Positions 52,301-61,000 of a stretch of DNA of 64,000 nt are shown here, in pieces (the stretch's first letter is position 1; each line of letters starts with the position of its first letter). The notes under the pieces were generated by a model. It saw only the letters and a list, made by a program, of their open reading frames with translations, did no database searches and was not told the origin of the DNA. The stretch is from Chondrosia reniformis. Taxonomy: Eukaryota; Porifera; Demospongiae; Chondrillida; Chondrillidae. The stretch spans positions 8,085,501 to 8,149,500 of the forward strand of contig OX359193.1 in assembly GCA_947172415.1 (NCBI GenBank), in the 5' to 3' direction. The translations under genes and the position numbers were made by a program.

Positions 52301-54518
52301 ATTATGGAGATGATAAGAAATGCCGGGTCAGTGCTCCTCTCACTTCTCTTTGTAATTGTTACGCTCCCTCAACCCGACACTCAGAATTATCCCACTCTGT
52401 GCACACTGTAGAGCCAACAATACTGCTGATCAGGCCAAAGAGACTGAAGAGAAGGAAGATGCAGGTGGCTCCAAGAGTAGAGGTGAAGAGACGGAAGAGC
52501 CACCAGTGGCTGCAGAGCAGGTGTGTGCTCAAGACAAAGAGAGTCTCCCAAAGGAACCAGCAACCCACTCCACTCCCCTTCCTCCGCCCCTCAAAGTGCC
52601 AATAGTCACCAGAGGGGAGTCTACTAGTAGCAATGCCAGCCACATTTTATATGAACAGCAGCCCCAGGCCACTAGTGGGGTAAGTAATGCATATAGTATA
52701 CAGCAGCCTGGGCCACTAATGGGGTAGGTAATGCATATATACGTAGTATACAGCAGCCCTGGGCCACTAGTGAGGTAGGTAATGCATATATACGTAGTAT
52801 ACAGCAGCCTGGGCCACTACTGGGGTAGGTAATGCATATATACGTAGTATACAGCAGCCCTGGGCCACTAGTGAGGTAGGTAATGCATATATACGTAGTA
52901 TACAGCAGCCTGGGCCACTAGTGAGGTAAATGATGTATGCTCACAAGTTGTTTTGTTGTTCAGCTGAGGCCGAGGAATGTTCAACACAAGTTCATGTTCT
53001 CTGGAATAACTCAAGAGGTACAGACTCTTCAGATGCATACATTTACCAACTATAGTATTCTAATTCCTCCCCTCTAGGCTCGTAACAACTATAGTATTCT
53101 GGTCTCAGAGCTTGGAGGGCAGAGCATCTCAGCTACTCACTACGATCCATCTTGCACTCATATGGTGGTCGGAAAGGCAAGCAGAAATGAAAAATATCTT
53201 GCTTCGATAGCAGCTGGTAGGTGGGTCCTCCATGTGTCCTACCTAGAGGCCTGCAAGGAGGCAAGATGTTTTGTTGAGGTCAGCTAATACTGCAGCCTAG
53301 CATTGCTTAATTCAACCTCTAGTTTTTTTTCTGGGGAATATCTTTGTTACTACATAGTCAAGAAGTGTGTTACTGTAGTTTCAAACAAATTTTTTATAAA
53401 GAAATTAATCTAGAGTTTGGTATAAGCCTACATTTGTGCAAAGTTTTCACATCCATTGCAATAAATATGTTTTAAGTAATCTTAATGGCTATTTAGGCAC
53501 TATAAGCGAGATCATCCTATCCCTGCATATATACGTATTGTATCTAACAGGAAAGTGCTTTTGAATGGGGAAGCAACCGTTTGGACAGTGAACTGTCACC
53601 TTTAGATAAAGCAGCTAAATCCTGGAGGCTCTCTCTTGAGGAGAAGAGAAAAGTGAGTGTCTCAGGTGTTTATTGTGTGTCGGCCATTTTACCCATTGAT
53701 TGAATATGTAGAACCATTTCTGATCAGCTTATATATATGTATATCAGAATTGCAAGCAGTAAATGTTGCATGTCTTGTTGTAATGAATTTAAGATGTTTC
53801 CACTTTTCAATATTATGCATCTTAATGTGTTGTAGTGTCGCACAACACTTTTACATTTTAGTATGTACCACTCTCTAGGTCACCAGGAAAGATGTAGGTG
53901 CATTTCAGGGATGGAAGGTAAGAATTGTAATTTTGAAAAACAAACTTGAGAGTGGAGTGAATTGAATAAGTAAGAGGTTTAGGAATAAGTGAAGAGTGCT
54001 AGGAATGAAAGAGGTTCTTCCTGGTTCAACTGTAAACTTTAATATTTGGTGAAGTTCACCCAAAGCCATGGGCCATCACATTGCTTGTCACTTTGGCCTT
54101 CTCTGTGCTGTTGGGTAGGCATTGTTGGTTGTGGCTGATAAGGAAAAGATGGCGGGTGTCAAGCGGCTTCTGGAAGCTGGGCATGCTGAAGTGGTCGGCA
54201 TCAGAGATCCGTACAGGAAATTCAAAGAAGCCACACATGCATTCATTGACATGGGAAAAACAGGAAGAAGAAGTGTCAAAATGGTATGTATAAGTCGCAT
54301 CAAAGTAACAGTATCAGTCATTGATAATTACCAGAAAATTGTGATACCTTTATAGTGTTAAGTGACTGTAATCTAACTGACCACCACACATGAATATTAC
54401 CTGTTTGTAGGACCATATAAGGGAATGGAGAGCAGCTGGTGTAACCTGCCTGAAACCCGAATATATTGCAGAATACTTGACTCATGTGCGTGTGTGTGGT
54501 TTGTTAATTGTTGTATGA
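37315..54518 (+). CDS. TOPBP1: DNA topoisomerase II-binding protein 1 (multi-BRCT)
   Basis: Nuclear scaffold for replication initiation and ATR checkpoint activation. Thirty-one in-frame exons (1404 aa; human 1522): 37315-37324, 37403-37470, 37747-37880, 38117-38255, 38345-38452, 38544-38651, 38758-38860, 39075-39193, 39279-39449, 39814-39977, 48052-48311, 48487-48582, 48680-48786, 49464-49636, 49712-49819, 49890-50121, 50221-50274, 50483-50639, 50708-50880, 50983-51051, 51248-51773, 51870-51889, 51961-52097, 52285-52326, 52412-52679, 52964-53017, 53078-53278, 53551-53652, 53879-53917, 54119-54283, 54411-54518. BRCT landmarks are [86 protein letters not shown] and FEWGSNRLD; a C-terminal BRCT carries [15 protein letters not shown] (about residue 1065) matches the ATR-activation Trp region. 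Exon 22 is only 20 nt. Intron 10 (8,074 bp) holds four antisense genes; the other introns are under 0.7 kb. Confidence 0.96.
40332..41801 (-). CDS. Nested polytopic membrane protein, paralogue A
   Basis: Intronless, 489 aa, antisense within TOPBP1 intron 10. It has a signal-like N-terminus and about eight further membrane segments. Landmarks are [18 protein letters not shown] near residue 80, a Cys pair region [50 protein letters not shown], and [10 protein letters not shown] in the penultimate helix. The FQG-YK...FFAGLY and FNI..SG..-F-YQ patterns resemble the C-terminal membrane module of many large invertebrate extracellular proteins (recalled, not searched). Here that module stands almost alone. 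The function is unknown; a receptor or channel-like role is possible. It is closest to paralogue C. Confidence 0.75.
   Translation of the reverse strand: MRISLVMLAVVRRRALLVALVITLSTGPAAPQHTENDTVHSEEYGERRNTSLNLTHFISTTFGHFLPYAVIVPLIVLFNINLVSGPGHSFLFFYQTLKLAVYNLKFFSKDSQIDQRGYPSLTENITDVLSLHEIPLEVTSTCLQIERTFNLQECQMIYIATGYVRVLLILIYLLIIWLLIHIKSCPILCCSKIWAKIRRSVRNFREKNIKSGSLLTGTGSVLVICYGYIIQISFRLARLYVHSCYGNETSKKWCWLSHPGKAIVIVSLALPITLLYYPNLHNILSRITQRITNKSLPRYAKLDPVFDTFQGCYKPKLRFFAGLYMVYRLLLWSSLLFTMSEQGSQYILTLMMLTILIIHSLLQPFRKPKYNYMETITLLSLVFLSSLTGFAGAQLNPNESRDDALLSLILIIALSPLVLGICYNAKHVVQWYIGRKESPLQCLRVRWNHRHSQQKQDTSEQINYVVAPDQERSFKQEDKVVTKTTWSIS
42305..43756 (-). CDS. Nested polytopic membrane protein, paralogue B
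   Basis: Intronless, 483 aa. It has a signal peptide ([20 protein letters not shown]), then NxT/S sites (SGNNHT, ENTTEE) in a short ectodomain, then the same order of about eight membrane helices as paralogue [78 protein letters not shown]. It lies 503 bp upstream (in transcription sense) of paralogue A, with no shared 5' exon, so each gene probably has its own promoter. The cytoplasmic tail differs from A and C. Function unknown. Confidence 0.75.
   Translation of the reverse strand: MAVLQVFSIVALILYLTTVAANATSGNNHTNENTTEESEYNFVPLIVGAAIGNFLPHLILVPLLIFFSINLVSGPGNTILFFYQTLKLSVFTLRFVDSTNKAKIIRDITDVLSLHSLPFRPLYLLGIQGRVDKVSHKGALIIYIITDSVKIVLILVYVAVIWHFIMKKSCPVKCCNEVWARLRRYLRNFHNKNLSRRSILTGLCSLLVLCYGYAVQTTFQLFLLYFQHCTEEENKLRPMGTCGAAITLSSIAFIILVTASITLLYYPNLHNILSRITQRITNKSLPRYAKLDPVFDIFQGYYKSKLRFYAGVYLLYRIFLWGMILTCIQTSLFTQFTITITLLLILSIHALLQPFKEMRYNYVETISLLALVFLSSLTGFFDAEQFIAVNAAVTKTVLALIAIITFLPLTVTVLYYGCHLVMWYHGRRGKTDMLDKLKKRFHKSNLHVEGQVYHVPPENSLPPNVKVTSLRSNSIFIANTFSD
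43890..44070. repeat. Rearranged copy of dispersed repeat, with short inverted arms
   Basis: It contains AGCTCTCACTAGGTTTAGTT...CCTATAGG (about 43891-43919) and, reversed about 60 bp later, AGGGAACTAAACCTGGAGAG. A TTCTGCTCCACTGGGCC string follows that is the complement of the CCAGTGGAG box of the hammerhead elements. No hammerhead core is present. It sits between paralogues B and C. Confidence 0.6.
44264..45763 (-). CDS. Nested polytopic membrane protein, paralogue C
   Basis: Intronless, 499 aa. A signal peptide ([16 protein letters not shown]) is followed by a short Asn/Lys/Asp repeat ([18 protein letters not shown], partly from a DNA tandem repeat) and then the shared membrane architecture: [80 protein letters not shown]. 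It is the nearest relative of paralogue A: long stretches of DNA are shared between them, including the first membrane segment and 44800-44980. The tail is charged and longer. Function unknown. Confidence 0.75.
   Translation of the reverse strand: MKNVLVMKYIINLKVLSLLFIVLSLSVANINKSDNKSDNKSEDKGDNGNIYIFVNSNVLPYAVIVPLIVLFNINLVSGPGHSFLFFYQTLWLAEFNLKFVNSSNHSKTAEYAYMASNITAYLSLLEVPPRVVADCDTEDISKQDHCTIYIATGYGKVLLILVYLAIIWILIQVRVCPILCCSKKWAKIRRSVRNLRKKYIPRGSPLNGTVSVLLICYGYLVQTTFRLIARGKIRHCDMENMAAVGTCILQKTAIAIASLLLLFPLTLLYYPNLHNILSRITQRITNKSLPRYAKLDPVFDTFQGCYKPKLRFFAGLYMVYRLVLWTTVPVMVKPTDQAGQYIITMMFLAILTVHSLMQPFRKAEYNYVETINLLALVFLSSLTGFLNAEAKSSAVIGSCCYNLIQPVSLCIILIAFLPLAIAIIYCSYYNFKWHCSRMGLCCQERRRRDSEEGVAYRVPPEDKDSFDLLAKDGPEVKNTVTNYMHQHAKESFDSHLCDD
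46000..47409 (-). CDS. Nested polytopic membrane protein, paralogue D
   Basis: Intronless, 469 aa, the most divergent and first in the antisense series. A signal peptide ([15 protein letters not shown]) is followed by [34 protein letters not shown], a Cys-containing insert with NxT/S sites between helices, [31 protein letters not shown] and [10 protein letters not shown]. The Tyr-containing tail ([12 protein letters not shown]) could be phosphorylated; this is inference. The gene lies 236 bp from the stop of paralogue C and 642 bp from TOPBP1 exon 11. Function unknown. Confidence 0.75.
   Translation of the reverse strand: MRSSIILFLVLNISFATANYAIPHQSDLSILNSTDQCGSKSTILSILYGVVDFVPHLIIVPLLIFFNINLASGTGHSILFFYQVLPLAKFHLLLNNHSLAKVLSIGTECLSYNTIPWEEIVYRHSDTGKADFERKLVLAGILRVGLILLYLLFLWVLIRRQTCPLYCCTDKWARGRRYMRNIREYYHQDKSALIGTCSVLVICYGYSVQVSFRLVRMSEMWLCSRSGGDNYTATYNDSYDDVFCEKMEEDCTSLGSMCFLLGTATVVMLSLFPLILLYYPNLHNVLSRITQRITNKSLPRYAKLDPVFDIFQGCYKLHLYFHAGILMAYRMILWSCIVIKGTLQTSQYVITILFLSLLLVQALLRPFQEAKHNNIEVANLLALVLLSSLTGYVTEEHQRLEHLGTLFVACTIVISLIPLVLVICYAIFRIKNWIHKRCRGYESLDGYETEDNLPEHFTQSIITVKESFN
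50275..50441 (+). repeat. 33-bp tandem repeat, 5 copies (TOPBP1 intron 17)
   Basis: Five units of GTAATACCTGTCTGTTGCCA plus GCCATGTGCTTTG. The array starts exactly at the exon-17 splice donor (CAG|GTAATACC), so the donor sequence GTAATAC is present in every unit. Confidence 0.95.
51475..51640 (+). repeat. Coding repeat in TOPBP1 exon 21 (GEQD/REQN units)
   Basis: Tandem 12-bp-type units (GATGGAGAACAA and variants) encode about 13 copies of an acidic [16 protein letters not shown] tetrapeptide. It lies in the linker between BRCT modules, where length is expected to be tolerated. Confidence 0.9.
52188..52284 (+). repeat. 23-bp tandem repeat, 4 copies (TOPBP1 intron 23)
   Basis: Four units of CTGTTTGTACACTTGTTCAC (or TTTACATG) ending at the exon-24 acceptor. 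The last unit's end, TTTACATGCAG, forms the splice acceptor itself. Confidence 0.9.
52657..52927 (+). repeat. ~51-bp tandem repeat copying the exon 25 / intron 25 junction
   Basis: The last ~23 nt of exon 25 plus its donor (ACTAGTGGG|GTAAGTAATGC) is followed by five more copies of the same junction (CAGCAGCCTGGGCCACTA..., GGTAGGTAATGCATATATA). The array therefore offers six candidate 5' splice sites in a row. Confidence 0.9.
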
Positions 54519-55125
54519 TATGCACACACATCACACTTAGTGCGAGGGATTGTAATAAGGTGTTCGGTACTTAGGGCCACTATATCTAGTGTTGCAAATA
54601 GATTATCTCAGAATATTAAATTGCAAAGAATTGAAGGAATTATCTCAGAGATTAGTAAAATATATTACACTTAAAAGTAAACATATATTATGTAAATATT
54701 GTGTAAATAAGAAAAATTAGTATTTAAAGTACAATGAATGTTGAAAAGAACTAGTTTCACAATGTGACCATAGTATAGATTTACATGATAATAAGAATGT
54801 TCACCATTCCTTTGTTGTTAATTGTGTGTTCACATTGTCATGTGTGCTAGTAATTATGTATTTGTAGTGCGGTTCTGTGAATGCAAGACCCTTTACTTTG
54901 GAGACTACAAGTTGAGCAAAGATCACATTTCTATATATAACATTTGTCCCAACTATAATGCAAACAATATTTATACCATACATTCATGATTGTACAATCA
55001 AGTGTAGTAACTTAATAATTCTGGGCTCTCTGAAAAGTATATACAGTCACATCGGGCTGAGAGCTGCTCCAGTGTAATAATGAAATGAAATGAACAGAAA
55101 AACTGTTTTTAATCCATTTGTTTCT
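54519..55125. other. Intergenic region between convergent TOPBP1 and BIVM
   Basis: AT-rich, with no supported gene or recognised repeat. It holds the 3' ends of both genes. Confidence 0.6.
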
Positions 55126-57933
55126 TTATTCGGATTCATAATCACTTTCTTGAGACTCCTCTTCAATCTCTGTTGGCACCTGAATACTGAACTGTACTGA
55201 ACTGCTGGTAAGCTTTTTGAAAGCCAAAATACAGTGAAGGTTTCCGCCCGCTCTCTTTGTCCTCCTCTTCATGACTCCTCTATCAGTGTGTCTAATGTTG
55301 AAGTACTCTGGACTCTGACAGTTGAGGTCTTTCACAACATCTTCCCATCTGTGTTGACATAAACCATTTGTTTACATGTACATACTTACATTAACCATAA
55401 CACTGCACTGTATCAATATATACAATAATATATCAGATACATGAAATATATATCTTCTACTATACATGTATATACGTATTATTAACCTTCTACAAGTTAT
55501 AATTACTACATGAGATCTAGATCTTACCTTTTACTGTGAATAGTCGAGTGCTTTGAACTTGGTTCTCCAATCAGTATCCAGCTAGAAACATCACGCCAAG
55601 GCAAACCAACTCTAGAAGATTCCAGAGCAATTGAAGTATAACTTCCTTCATTGTATATATAACACATATACATGGCTACACATGTGGTATATATTAATAA
55701 TAATAATACATACTGTTATTATTACATGCCAAGGATTCACAGAAGATCAAGATAAAGAAAAAGACAAAGACTCCCAGGATCACTGATGAAGGGTGGAATT
55801 CCCAGAAACGGCTGTCTGACCCAGTGGAGAAGAAGATGAAAGAAGGGAAAAGAAGGAAGAAAAGACTACTGTATCTTCATCTAAAGCTCTCTTTAGGTTT
55901 AGTTCCCCTATAGGCTCTTTTTACAGAATAGGCATATAGCATGTAGGAAAATGGTATCTTAGATTTTTCATACATACATTCTAATAGTTGTGTCTGTGAA
56001 TTATCATACGTACGTATATACCATTCATACATGATATGCAGCTACTACTACTACTACTACTACTAGCTTACTATTATTATAATAATAATATATATCACAT
56101 TGTTCACACTCCCACTCACTTGTATGCATCTACTGCCTGTTTTGGCACATCCTCATAGCCGATTAGGCAGAAGTAGTGATTGTAGCAGTGATATATGAAA
56201 GCAAAATTAGGGTCTCTCAATCCTTCCTTTAAATCTTCAAGTGCCTTCTGAGGTTTGACTCCAACTGTCTTGTTTCTCCCTTGGAGCTTGAAGAAGTAAA
56301 ATGCCTGACCTTTGACCCCAAAGTGGGCACAAAGGGAATGAAACCACCTACAGACCACAAGGCCACAAGTATACATGCTTGACATTCTCTTCCTGTTGCA
56401 GTCAATGACAAAACATGTTAATCAAAATAGTGTGTTGCGAGGATGACCCTTCAAGTTATGTGCAGTGGACAGGAGGAATGCTCTGACACTGTCAACAAGT
56501 ATGTGTAAACCATATTTGGTAAAAGCTCTTGTTTGACCTTTAACCTTAGCCCCACTCATGTAGAGTGCACCAGCACTTCATGTAATGTCCTTTGGCCTGC
56601 CACTTCTCTCATTTGTGCGTCAGAGCATTAAACAGAATTCCCAATACGTATAAGCAAATACGTCTTTGTACACATGTTTAAATTTCCATGTAAACTACTC
56701 TCCTCTCCTTATAAAATGTTCCCTAACAAACCACTACTTCCCCAACATGTATACAGGGCTGCATAGAGGGGGGGACATTTGCCCTCCCTAGGATTGATTT
56801 TGCAGTCCCCCTATACTTTTGGGAACCCCCTAAACTGCTTTGACACCCTCATACCATTGCCCCCCAAAATTTCAAAAATTTCATTTTTGCCCCCTCTGAC
56901 CCCAAGTTCTACATACAGCCCTTATATACAGTATTTATTCATAAATCAAACTATATGGCAAGCCTTAAAATGTCTCATTCCAAGGAGGATATATTATATG
57001 AACCACTAGCAATTTGCCAATGAAAATGGTCAGTATCAAATATACCTCATAAGTGTTGCATTTCCAGTGAAAGGACCAAATCGAATATCACCAAAAGGTG
57101 GCTTGAAACCTAATATGGAAAGTGCTTCCTCTTGGGTTAATGGGGGAAATCTACAGGGGAATACCCAAGGGAACATGAAGTAATGTTTATCATAATATAT
57201 GAGGTAATAGATATATTAAGAGTAATTATAGTAGTAAGAGTTATCTAAATACTCTTTCAGATAAGGCACACCTTCCATTGCCAACAGTCGAAAAGAGGTA
57301 GTTCCAGCAGGACACCAAAGACGTTGGTCCACATGACCTCTTGTATTGAGGTCGACTCATACAGTACCTACAGACATATGGACATATAAGGTTCTCAATA
57401 TATATAGTATACTGGCTAGACATTCTATATTAACATGTGGTACTGGAATACCATCTCTTGAGGTCCAAATACTTCCTTTCTGCAATGTCTTCTGGTAATA
57501 ATGCCGGTCTGACGCTGTTACCTTCAAGGACAGGAAGCTCAACAACCGGAAGAACATTTTCCTTGTCTTGTAAATTCCTTGACCGTTTACCTGGCTTGCC
57601 TTTGGACACTTTCTTTTTCTTATTCAGAGCTGTACTCCAATCAGTAGTGTCTATGGACCATGCACAATTTTGTGTATCAGTGACGCGTTGCTCGTCCTTT
57701 AGTATCGAATTATCTATAGCCTTTGTACTGCAATTGGCCTGGTCTGCTTCTATTACCTGATATGGTTTGCTGGGGAACGAGTCCCCATTGTGCGGCTCGG
57801 ATTCAGAAGAAGAATATTCTATTTCATTATCAAGAGATTTATAATTTTCTGTTTCAGAGTCATTCCCTTCTTGCAAATAGCTAGACACACCGCCCATTTC
57901 TTGTTTATCACACTGTTCCAATTTTAAACTCAA
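55126..57933 (-). CDS. BIVM: Basic immunoglobulin-like variable motif-containing protein
   Basis: Conserved animal protein of unclear molecular function (human about 503 aa). Six exons on the minus strand join in frame to 405 aa: 57933-57452, 57367-57272, 57150-57046, 56347-56120, 55611-55528, 55348-55126. The N-terminal ~145 residues are acidic then basic and poorly conserved. The core is strongly conserved: [90 protein letters not shown] and [13 protein letters not shown]. The conserved Cys and the HC-NHYF segment could suggest a papain-like or N1pC-like fold (inference). The C-terminal tail is shorter than in vertebrates and ends acidic (SQESDYESE). It is head-to-head with the PP2A B'' gene. 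Confidence 0.95.
55730..55985 (+). mobile_element. Dispersed hammerhead-bearing repeat, copy 2
   Basis: The best-preserved relative of 919-1149: the same order of GGATT-ACA-AAGA, hammerhead core, CCAGTGGAGAAGAAGA, a purine-rich stretch, AAGCTCTC and GGTTTAGTTCCCCTATAGG. It lies in BIVM intron 4, antisense to BIVM. Non-coding. Confidence 0.65.
55773..55828 (+). ncRNA. Hammerhead ribozyme-like motif, copy 2
   Basis: Core CTGATGA (55783-55789); stem II with GGG and CCC around a loop; GAAAC (55805-55809); GGCT loop with a minimal stem III; cleavage triplet GTC (55814-55816). The 3' strand of stem I is TGACCC (55817-55822), pairing with GGATCA (55777-55782) with one mismatch. The consensus of copies 1 and 2 gives a perfect GGGTCA/TGACCC stem I. 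The usual G-C pair closing stem II is replaced by an A-A mismatch, which may lower activity. Confidence 0.6.
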
Positions 57934-58085
57934 TCGGGACTTTCCGAAAGATGTCGTAATGCAGAATTAGCCAATCAGAAGTCGGTAATCGAAACAAAAT
58001 TTCAGCGCGGTTGATATAAGGCCTCTTCGTGTGAAGTAGCCACTTCAGCATATTCTTAGGAAAAATCTATAATTTGCTAAAAGTT
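57934..58085. promoter_or_regulatory. Divergent promoter between BIVM and PP2A B'' gene
   Basis: 152 bp separate the two start codons. It contains an AGCCAATCAG string (CCAAT box, about 57970), a common element of divergent housekeeping promoters. No TATA box is clear. Confidence 0.5.
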
Positions 58086-61000
58086 ATGGAAGAAGTAAAG
58101 CCGGTTCCTAATGTCAAGACAAAACTAGACGAACTGTTTCTACACTGGCTTGCAAAGAAGCAAACTCAAGATTTTTTGAAAACTGAGCTTAAGCGAGTTA
58201 TTTTAAAAGCAGATTTATCGCATGCTACTTCAGAAGAGCCGAGTAGTTCCCCAAATATCGAGGAAACTAGACACTCTACTCCCTCGCCCCCACCCATCGC
58301 TCAATCACCCAAGTCGTCCAAGAAGAACCGCAAGAGTCCCCTTGCTTTGAAGAGCATAAAGAGACAAGTGGAGAACGAGGGCAATATCGTTAATGCCGCA
58401 GTGCACGACTCTAGCAGCAAACCCAGAAGGTTGATCAGTGGCTCCAGTAAAGACATCCCGCAGTTCTACTTTCCGCACGGGAAGCCTGAAGCTGCAGAGA
58501 CAAAAGAACGCCTTCTCAAAGACGCTCAAAAAAAGTTTAAATCATTTCCCAAAGGAGAAGTACCAAAGAGCGAGTTTGGAGCGCTAGTTAAGGTCAGTTC
58601 TCAAGGATATGGCGTAACACTGTAAAGTGTCTTCTTATTAAGCATTTGTGCATAGTGTTGACATATCAATTAGTCACGCCATCTAGACTGCAACCTTCTA
58701 TTCATTCCACTTCAACATACTTGACATACGTAGCAATAACCCCTTGCTGGACAGTGATGTGTGAATCTTATCTTTGTTTCAGCCCTAATCCATAAAAAGG
58801 AATATATTTTAGTAATCACCTAATGACACTGATATGTCTTTTCATTAAATGAATATTCCTATCCTAAAATGTATTTATGCTTTTTTGAGGTGGAGGTAGC
58901 AGTTGGCAATAAACATTCCTCTACTTCGAGTATACCAGCTAATGCATGAATAGTTAAGTAGAGCATGTGCGTATATTTGTATGTAAATCTGTTACTCTAC
59001 ATCACTCAATAGAGTGTATAATTTGCTAAAAGTTATGGAAGAAGTAAAGCCAGTTCCTAATGTCAAGACAAAACTAGACAAACTGTTTCTACACTGTGTA
59101 GGACTAACATGACATTTTGTATACATGTCCTACCTATAGAAGCCCACAAGTATCTATGGTGATGTAATTATCTGAATCATGGCAAACTTAAGTGTGTATT
59201 ACACATTTGTGTGTATGTGTACAAGTTGAATGATTCCAGGAGCTGTGGGGACAGCCCAGTATATGAACTTGAGGGATGTAGTACAAGAGGTTCACAAGTG
59301 GTACAATGTAGCTATCAAAACATTGGTCTCCACTTCAGCAAACAGATTACACTATATTTCCTTTTAGGGCAAGTGATTTGTATAATTGACTGAGTCAGAA
59401 GTATGTGGTGTCGAATTAATTTTTGTTTTTTTGAAACTACAGGTAGTTAAGTTGTTGAATATCATTATTGATATCAAATTGGTATAGTGTTCAATTTAGA
59501 TCATTGACTTTCAACTGTTGAAAGGTAAACAATACCTATCTAAATGTATTTAACACGATATCAGTATATGTTGTGGATGAATGATATTACTCTCCTATTC
59601 GTGGTTCAGCTAGACCTCAGTGGCTTTGCTGTATTTTCTTTTTATGCTCTTTGACTCAATCATACCCTGGAGCATACTGTTATCTGATTGAATGTACTGG
59701 ACTACCAATTTGCTTACCACACATGCAAGAGCCAATTTGTGTAGATGTATTGAAGCCACACAATTGAGGTCCTCTGGCTTCTATCTGTACCTTGTAGCCT
59801 TCTCTGCCCCAAACATCACTTAACTGGTAGATAAACACTATCCAAATGAGCTCAGACAACTGGCTAATGAATCTGTGTTCACTGAGGGAGAACATACCTG
59901 CTTGGTTACTTGTACTGTTTCTAGATGATTGACTGTTTTTCGGTTGTACAAGTAATGTGTTTACATTTCTTGTTTTGCATAAGTTAGTGTAACTGAACTG
60001 AAAGTGGGAAATGCTTATGCACATACGTATATTCAGCACAATCACTGGTCACAGTGACTTTCCTAAAGAAGTTCTATTGTTAATTTTGTTTGGTAAGAGT
60101 TTTCTCAATAGCTACATCCTTAAAGAATTATGCAAAGCCTTTGCTGGCCATAAAGTGATGATTGTTCAGACATGTTTATGATTGTGTACGTAGTACGTAG
60201 CTGTTTGACTGATATTCTGGTAATACACACAGATCGGATAAGATACACATATAATACTGCCATACTTTCAATATAGGTATATATGACAGGTACTTTGAAA
60301 TTGGTCGTATACATAAGTCACTGTTATCCCAGCCTTGCCATCTCCTGACGGTCCTCTGCTAGTGGCTGCACTACCAACCATTCCATACCAGTGGTTGCGG
60401 CCATTCTGTTCTTGTGTATATAAACATGTGAAGTTGTGGCAGGTGTTGACATGTGACAGATGTTGACATGTGACACTGCATACCAACCACTAAACAGCTG
60501 TCAGGCAGTTGGTGCCATGTGGCTTCCTGTACCATCCCACATACCTTATCACCCACGTATGGGCAGGCGAGAATATGGGTGATTTGTAAATGTACGTAGA
60601 TTTTCACATAAGTATACTTACGTAGGTATGAGTATAATAGCTTGATAGTGATCCACTCATTTGGCCCACTATTTTTAAAAACATGAATCTTATTATTTAC
60701 ACAAAGTAACATATGTAAATTGGAAATTGATGTACATTAATTTAAATCTAATAGTGCTCTCTCTTGATTGCCTAAATTGCTTATTGTTGTCACTTTGGGG
60801 GTTGCATGAATCCTCTAAAGGTTTTTAAACATCCTGTTTTTCTTAAGAGAAGAGGTCAAAGATATTTTCCCTTATGAAACTTCAAGCAGTAGTCCCTTGC
60901 TCAAGTAGGCATAAGATTTTTATCATTTCTGACTCAGGTTTTCAAAGCTTTAGATTCCTATCCACTTTCAGTGAATATTCAGAATAAAGATTTTAAAAAC

